NCBI GenBank assembly: GCA_900768635.1
Contig: CAAGDP010000111.1
Span: 1 to 10,341 of the forward strand
DNA from: Enterobacterales bacterium
GTDB lineage: Bacteria > Pseudomonadota > Gammaproteobacteria > Enterobacterales > Succinivibrionaceae
Direction of reading: 5' to 3'
Length of the DNA stretch: 10,341 nucleotides
The first letter of the stretch is position 1. Each line of letters opens with the position of its first letter. A program made the translations under genes and the position numbers. Positions 7,230 to 10,341 of this stretch are shown here, piece after piece. The notes beneath the pieces are model-generated. The model had not been told where the DNA came from, made no database searches, and saw nothing but the letters and a program-made list of their open reading frames with translations.

Positions 7230-8024
7230 ATGAGAATTTTAGGTGTGGACATCGGTGGTACCGGTATTAAGGGAGCTATTGTGGACACCGATACCGGAAC
7301 TATGGTTACCGAAAGAAAAAGAATTGAAACCCCGAAGCCTGCCACTCCGGAGGCTGTTGCCGAGTCTCTCAGAGAACTGGTTAATTATTTTCAATGGAAT
7401 GGTCCTATCGGTTGTGGCTTCCCTGCAACTATTCACCATGGTCAGGCATATTCAGCCGCCAATATTGATAAAACCTGGATCAACACTGCTGTAGATGAGC
7501 TTTTTTCCAAAACTACCGGTTGTCCGGTATTTGTGATCAACGATGCAGATGCTGCAGGGATTTGTGAAATTAAATTCGGATCCGGTAAAGATGTGAAAGG
7601 TGTGGTTATGATGTTAACCATCGGTACCGGCATCGGTTCAGCAGTTTTTATTGACGGCAAGCTTCATCCAAATACCGAATTAGGACATATTCTCATCGAA
7701 AGTCGCAACAAAAAATTTATGGACGCAGAACACTACTGCTCAGAAAAGGTTCGTGTGGAAGAAGATTTGGGATGGGGAAAATTTGGCCGGCGCTTTGGAA
7801 AAATCCTTAACCGGCTGGAATTTTTATTCAACCCGGATTTATTTATTATAGGCGGTGGGGCTTCCAAAAAGTTTGAAAAGTTCAGTCCGGAGTTATCACT
7901 GCGTACCAAAATTGTTCCGGCATCTACGCTGAACAATGCAGGTATTATCGGAGCTGCAATAAATGCTGCCCAGCAAAGTTCCTGCAACAACGACACGACA
8001 AATACTCAGTCTGGGGAAGCATAA
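7230..8024 (+). CDS. ppgK: Polyphosphate glucokinase (ROK family)
   Basis: PpgK phosphorylates glucose to glucose 6-phosphate in the cytosol with inorganic polyphosphate (often also ATP) as donor. It has 264 residues, usual for the family. N-terminal VDIGGTGIKG (6-15) is the phosphate-binding loop. FVINDADAAG (101-110) holds the catalytic Asp105. IGTGIGSAVFIDG (131-143) and PNTELGH (147-153, Glu150 and His153) bind glucose. LFIIGGGASKKFEKF (204-218) and NNAGIIGAA (235-243) are strongly PpgK-like. The CxCGxxGC zinc motif of other ROK kinases is absent, as expected for this subgroup. The start at 7230 is chosen because AGGAG lies 9 bases upstream and MRILGVDIGG is the normal N-terminus. The longer open frame from 7176 adds 18 residues without family similarity. 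It is probably monocistronic. PpgK is best known from Actinobacteria, so transfer is possible. Confidence 0.9.
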   Translation: MRILGVDIGGTGIKGAIVDTDTGTMVTERKRIETPKPATPEAVAESLRELVNYFQWNGPIGCGFPATIHHGQAYSAANIDKTWINTAVDELFSKTTGCPVFVINDADAAGICEIKFGSGKDVKGVVMMLTIGTGIGSAVFIDGKLHPNTELGHILIESRNKKFMDAEHYCSEKVRVEEDLGWGKFGRRFGKILNRLEFLFNPDLFIIGGGASKKFEKFSPELSLRTKIVPASTLNNAGIIGAAINAAQQSSCNNDTTNTQSGEA

Positions 8025-8330
8025 ACTGCCAAATCATAAAATCTGAGGTTGCTGACACAGAAACCTGCCAGTCATACCGAAAGAAGTCCTTAAAGCACTT
8101 CACTCTGGTGACCGGGTATTTTCACGGAACATCCTCAAAGCATAAAAATGCTGCGGGGATGTTATACCGTCTTCCGTCCGTCAAAATTGTTCTGAGAGAA
8201 AAATCAGAAGAGTTTCCTCATAAAATTTCTAAACCTGATATTACAGACAAATAACATCTGCAAAACGAGACTTAATAAATAACAGGGCTGTTTAGTTACT
8301 ATTCACACCCTGAGCTCTTTTATCTAATAT
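8025..8330. other. Non-coding region downstream of ppgK
   Basis: No intact gene is visible in these 306 bases. One plus-strand frame is open from inside ppgK to TAA at 8252-8254 but has no usable start except an internal ATG, and I do not recognise its product. A nested hairpin occurs at 8128-8163 (listed separately). The right part, from about 8280, runs into decayed insertion-sequence DNA. CCGG, frequent in the neighbouring genes, is scarce from here to about 8900. Confidence 0.4.
8128..8163 (+). other. Nested hairpin, possible structured 3' UTR of ppgK
   Basis: The outer stem AACATCC (8128-8134) pairs with GGATGTT (8157-8163), 7 perfect pairs. The inner stem AGCAT (8139-8143) pairs with ATGCT (8148-8152) across an AAAA loop. 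Four-base strands form an internal loop (8135-8138 and 8153-8156). No T-run follows, so intrinsic termination is not supported. It might stabilise the ppgK transcript or be part of a small RNA. Confidence 0.35.
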
Positions 8331-8428
8331 TTACCTGATGATGACCGTCCCTCCCTTAAATAATGGATTCAAACAAGAAGTTTTCTAATGATAAAAGTTA
8401 GTCAATCAACAAAAATTTAGATTGAGCA
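8331..8428 (+). pseudogene. Relic 1 of ISL3-like element: transposase C-terminal tail and right end
   Basis: This stretch is an imperfect direct repeat of 8764-8863, and 8377-8403 is identical to 8812-8838 (27 bases). Read with two small frameshifts, it encodes the same transposase tail as relic 2: Pro-Asp-Asp-Asp, Leu-Lys, then KKFSNDKS and TAG at 8399-8401. The outer end GTCAATCAAC...GAGC at 8401-8427 matches the right terminal repeat of relic 2, degraded at its last bases (GAGCAA instead of GAGCC). The frameshifts, a stop in the middle and truncation at about 8331 show it is dead. Confidence 0.6.
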
Positions 8429-8449
8429 ATAAAAAAGGCCCCTTATAAT
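8422..8449 (+). promoter_or_regulatory. Candidate sigma-70 promoter at the outer edge of ISL3 relic 1
   Basis: TTGAGC (8422-8427) and a perfect TATAAT (8444-8449) are 16 bases apart. The -35 lies in the decayed terminal repeat of relic 1, so the promoter would point outward from the element, to the right. Transcription would begin near 8456, just after the start codon of the small open frame at 8453, so any product would begin further in, or the transcript is non-coding. Confidence 0.45.
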
Positions 8450-8452
8450 TAA

Positions 8453-8584
8453 ATGGTAACAAATGAAAGGAGAGCATACATTCTACCGTCTGCCACATTG
8501 TGTACAAGGACAGTATTAGATCACTCATGTGATTATGAAGCCGGACAGGACGCATATGATCTGATTGATGCTCTGTCTGCTTAG
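8453..8584 (+). CDS. Small open reading frame of unknown function (43 codons)
   Basis: The frame starts at ATG 8453 and ends with TAG at 8582-8584. The C-terminal half (DHSCDYEAGQDAYDLIDALSA) has a codon-like, acidic composition that looks translated. No ribosome site precedes the ATG. A GGAGAG at 8469-8474 sits 5 bases before an in-frame ATT (8480), a very rare start. I do not recognise the sequence. It could be a remnant of a degraded transposase or other gene between the two ISL3 relics rather than a working small protein. Confidence 0.2.
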   Translation: MVTNERRAYILPSATLCTRTVLDHSCDYEAGQDAYDLIDALSA

Positions 8585-8641
8585 GTGTTATCAGGGATTT
8601 GAGACTATCGTTTACATGGTATACATCCTTTATACATAAAT

Positions 8642-8836
8642 AAGTCCTGATAGTACGGAAGTAGAGGTCAGTGTATTATTTCCCACGGTATAATAAGCAT
8701 CTCTTCCGGCTAGGTTGAAGGAACTAACAACATGATCAAGACGCTTAGAAGAAAGGGATATGGTTACCCTGATGATGACTACTTCTTCCTTAAAATGATA
8801 GAACAAAGCAGGAAGTTTTCTAATGATAAAAGTTAG
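8642..8836 (+). pseudogene. Relic 2: C-terminal fragment of an ISL3-family transposase
   Basis: ISL3 transposases are DDE enzymes whose C-terminus carries an ExxNNxIK motif with the catalytic Glu, followed by a GYG...YFxLK segment. Here one frame reads ISHGIISISSG, then a TAG at 8711-8713, then VEGTNNMIKTLRRKGYGYP, then DDDYFFLKMIEQSRKFSNDKS and TAG at 8834-8836. The in-frame TAG needs only one change from AAG. Two more stops occur at about 8648-8653, and no earlier part of the transposase is recognisable, so this is a truncated remnant of at most 65 codons. The inverted pair TATCAGG (8589-8595) / CCTGATA (8646-8652) lies at its broken left edge. An ATG at 8732 would give a 34-residue peptide, but nothing suggests it is used. 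The family call rests on recalled motifs. Confidence 0.62.
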
Positions 8837-8838
8837 TC

Positions 8839-8863
8839 TATCAACAGGAATTTAGAAAGAGCC
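8839..8863 (-). repeat. Right terminal inverted repeat of ISL3 relic 2
   Basis: Read inward from 8863 on the minus strand it begins GGCTCTTTCTAAATTCC and continues with TGTTGATA. ISL3-family termini characteristically start with GGCTCTT and carry a GTTGA-like motif about 20 bases in. It starts 3 bases after the transposase stop. The bases outside, AAAATTTT at 8864-8871, would be one copy of the 8-bp target duplication these elements make. No left terminal partner is found in the window. Confidence 0.55.
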
Positions 8864-8870
8864 AAAATTT

Positions 8871-8898
8871 TTGAAAATTGCCGTTATTTGAATATTAA
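8871..8898 (+). promoter_or_regulatory. Candidate promoter for the heptose-nucleotide fusion gene
   Basis: TTGAAA (8871-8876) and TATTAA (8893-8898) are 16 bases apart, or ATTAAT (8894-8899) at 17. Transcription would start near 8905, leaving a leader of about 20 bases. A very strong ribosome site AGGAGG (8912-8917) lies 8 bases before the ATG at 8926. The promoter starts 8 bases outside the terminal repeat of relic 2. Confidence 0.5.
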
Positions 8899-8925
8899 TC
8901 ACAATGATATCAGGAGGTTATATCC

Positions 8926-10173
8926 ATGCAAGCCGTGATACTCGCCGGGGGATTCGGAACCCGTCTGTCTCATATCGTTCCTCAGGTTCCAAAGCCCATG
9001 GCTCCTGTTCAGGATATTCCTTTCCTTGACTATCTGTATCGACAACTTCTTAAAAACGGCTGTGACCGTTTTCTGTTGCTTACCGGATACAAAGCGGAGG
9101 TTATAGAAGAATATTTCAAAACATTCCATAATGTATCCTTCCTTCGGGAAGAGCATCCTCTGGGAACAGGAGGAGCACTTCTTAATGCCCTGTCTCAGAA
9201 TCTTCTTGAAGAAGAATTTCTGCTGGTAAACGGTGATACCTTCTTTAATGCTGATTTTACCCTGCTCAGTCGTTGTCATCATCCGGACAGTATAACCATG
9301 GCTTTACGCTTTTCCGAAGATATCAGTCGCTATGGACTGGTAGAAATCAAGGATGATGATCCTTCAGCGGACCCACATCTCTCCTACCCTGTGATCAGTT
9401 TTTCTGAAAAAACCAACCTTCCTCCCCGCCAGATTGACGGATACATCAATGCAGGAACATATCTCATCTCAAGAACTGTTCTGGAAGATCTGACGGAAAA
9501 GAAAGTCTTTACCGGAAAAGATAATCCTCTGTCTCTGGAAAACAGTATACTGCCTCTTCTTTCCTCTCAGGGAAAATTATACGGATTGCCTCTGGGGGGT
9601 GCATTTATAGATATCGGCATACCTGATGATTATTACCGCGCTCAAAACTTTATTCCTGATACCTTTAAAACCGTACTGCGTCCAGCATTATTTTCCGATA
9701 AGGATGGAACACTTATTGAAGACAGTGGCTATGTCCACGGTCCGAAGGTCACTCTGATTGATCCTGCAATCAATTTTATTAAAAATGAATATCTCTCCCG
9801 GGGATATCAACTTGTCCTGATCACCAATCAGGCAGGAGTAGCTAAAAAGAAATTTTCAGAACAGGAAATGCATGAAAATCTGGAAGCTCTCACTGAAAGT
9901 TGCCGTAAATGCGGTGTAGAATTTGATGATATGGAATATTGTTGTTACTTTGACGGCGCTCCTGATAAAAACTACGACTACCGTTCTCTGTGTCGCAAGC
10001 CTCATCCCGGAATGTTGCTTAAAGCCTGCGAAAAACTGGGAATTGATTTAGCTTCATCAGTAATGCTGGGAGATCGGGAAGATGTAGATCGGGTAAGATT
10101 ACCTTACCTGAAATGTGTTATCATCAAAAATGGGGAGATCCAATCTTCTGATGATAATCAAATGAACAATTAG
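8926..10173 (+). CDS. Fused sugar-1-phosphate nucleotidyltransferase / HAD phosphatase (HddC-GmhB type)
   Basis: This 415-residue protein joins two enzymes. Residues 1 to about 240 are a nucleotidyltransferase: ILAGGFGTRL 5-14, KPM 23-25, GTGGAL 80-85, VNGDTF 101-106, SEK 160-162, NAG 175-177 and IDIG 228-231. This fold resembles HddC, which makes GDP-D-glycero-alpha-D-manno-heptose. Residues about 250-405 are a GmhB-like HAD phosphatase removing the 7-phosphate of heptose 1,7-bisphosphate: DKDGTLIEDSGYV with Asp258/Asp260, LITNQAG 298-304, CRKPHPGML 356-364 and GDREDVD 382-388. Together they would carry out the two last steps of GDP-heptose supply for capsule, O-chain or protein glycosylation. 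The zinc loop of E. coli GmhB (Cys-x-His ... Cys-x-Cys) is mostly lost: only Cys339/340 and Cys356 remain. Promoter and AGGAGG are given separately. No other heptose genes are in the window. Another alpha-sugar-1-phosphate specificity is possible. Confidence 0.85.
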   Translation: MQAVILAGGFGTRLSHIVPQVPKPMAPVQDIPFLDYLYRQLLKNGCDRFLLLTGYKAEVIEEYFKTFHNVSFLREEHPLGTGGALLNALSQNLLEEEFLLVNGDTFFNADFTLLSRCHHPDSITMALRFSEDISRYGLVEIKDDDPSADPHLSYPVISFSEKTNLPPRQIDGYINAGTYLISRTVLEDLTEKKVFTGKDNPLSLENSILPLLSSQGKLYGLPLGGAFIDIGIPDDYYRAQNFIPDTFKTVLRPALFSDKDGTLIEDSGYVHGPKVTLIDPAINFIKNEYLSRGYQLVLITNQAGVAKKKFSEQEMHENLEALTESCRKCGVEFDDMEYCCYFDGAPDKNYDYRSLCRKPHPGMLLKACEKLGIDLASSVMLGDREDVDRVRLPYLKCVIIKNGEIQSSDDNQMNN

Positions 10174-10197
10174 AAACTGATCTATTTGAACCCTGAA

Positions 10198-10236
10198 ATC
10201 CGGCTTTCGGGCCGGATCTTCAGCAGGTTCCTGCTG
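10198..10236 (+). terminator. Tandem hairpins, probable terminator of the fusion gene
   Basis: The first hairpin ATCCGGC (10198-10204) pairs with GCCGGAT (10211-10217) over loop TTTCGG. The second, CAGCAGG (10221-10227) with CCTGCTG (10230-10236), has a very tight loop and is followed by TTATGATTTT. The T-tract is imperfect, so strength is uncertain. They lie 25 bases after the stop codon and end 10 bases before the mobile-element end. Confidence 0.55.
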
Positions 10237-10246
10237 TTATGATTTT

Positions 10247-10341
10247 GTCAACTACCCACCACCTAAAGGTAGTGGGCTTGTAACTGCCCAGTCGTAATAA
10301 CGGCTTACGCCTCCGACCTTTAACCCCGATAGATATTGCTA
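10247..10341 (-). mobile_element. IS200/IS605-type right end with omega-RNA-like scaffold, copy B
   Basis: It is the exact reverse complement of 20-114, all 95 bases, so the hairpins and GTTGAC terminus described for copy A are present on the minus strand, with GTTGAC at 10252-10247. The guide-position sequence, read on the minus strand from 10246 downward, starts AAAATCATAACAGC and differs from that of copy A after the first base. The window ends at the base matching position 20, so the repeat may extend further; any tnpB would lie to the right of the window, on the minus strand. Confidence 0.6.

Noticed and set aside
7922..8254. Plus-strand frame open through the end of ppgK to TAA at 8252
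   Set aside because: It overlaps a conserved gene out of frame and has no usable start codon before an internal ATG near 8178; its translation is not recognisable. Probably chance.
20..10341. Composite transposon carrying the genes between the two inverted element ends
   Set aside because: The interior contains the standard nnr-tsaE-amiB-mutL/queG core order, and the ends point inward with no transposase; independent insertions or shared repeat ends of a contig explain it better.

Overview
The window looks like chromosomal DNA from a gammaproteobacterium. The order nnr-tsaE-amidase-mutL on the minus strand, with queG divergent on the plus strand, is the familiar gammaproteobacterial block (nnr/yjeF, tsaE/yjeE, amiB, mutL, with queG/yjeS opposite). 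MutL and QueG also read as gammaproteobacterial proteins. GC is moderate. A polyphosphate glucokinase, a heptose-nucleotide fusion enzyme and IS relics accompany the core block. A host-associated or anaerobic lineage such as Succinivibrionaceae would fit, but that placement is a guess.

Layout. Positions 20-114 (plus) and 10247-10341 (minus) are perfect 95-bp inverted copies of a structured element end. It resembles the right end of an IS200/IS605-type, TnpB-bearing element, i.e. an omega-RNA scaffold. Both copies point inward. Between them lie: (1) 128-5699, minus strand, a tight four-gene operon nnr > tsaE > amiB > mutL; (2) 5700-5809, a divergent promoter region; (3) 5810-6916, queG; (4) 6917-7229, a gene-free leader; (5) 7230-8024, ppgK; (6) 8025-8925, 900 bases without an intact gene, holding two decayed 3' ends of an ISL3-like insertion sequence, a possible small ORF and candidate promoters; (7) 8926-10173, a fused sugar nucleotidyltransferase / HAD phosphatase (HddC-GmhB type); (8) tandem hairpins that probably terminate transcription, then the second element end.

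How the genes fit. The minus operon is a housekeeping set: metabolite repair of NAD(P)H hydrates (Nnr), tRNA t6A synthesis (TsaE), septal peptidoglycan cleavage (amidase) and mismatch repair (MutL). QueG completes queuosine in tRNA. PpgK would phosphorylate glucose from polyphosphate. The last gene would make an activated heptose for a surface glycan. The region from about 6917 rightward and both window edges look like accessory or rearranged sequence next to a conserved core. The usual downstream partners of mutL (miaA, hfq) are absent because a mobile-element end begins 13 bases past the mutL stop.

Most unusual points: the identical inward-facing omega-RNA-like ends and their two different adjacent guide-position sequences; an Nnr whose epimerase domain has lost the GNNGGDG loop and which carries 21 cysteines; the HddC-GmhB fusion with a degraded zinc loop; the nearly perfect 30-bp tandem repeat in the amidase; the paired ISL3 relics; and a marked excess of CCGG.
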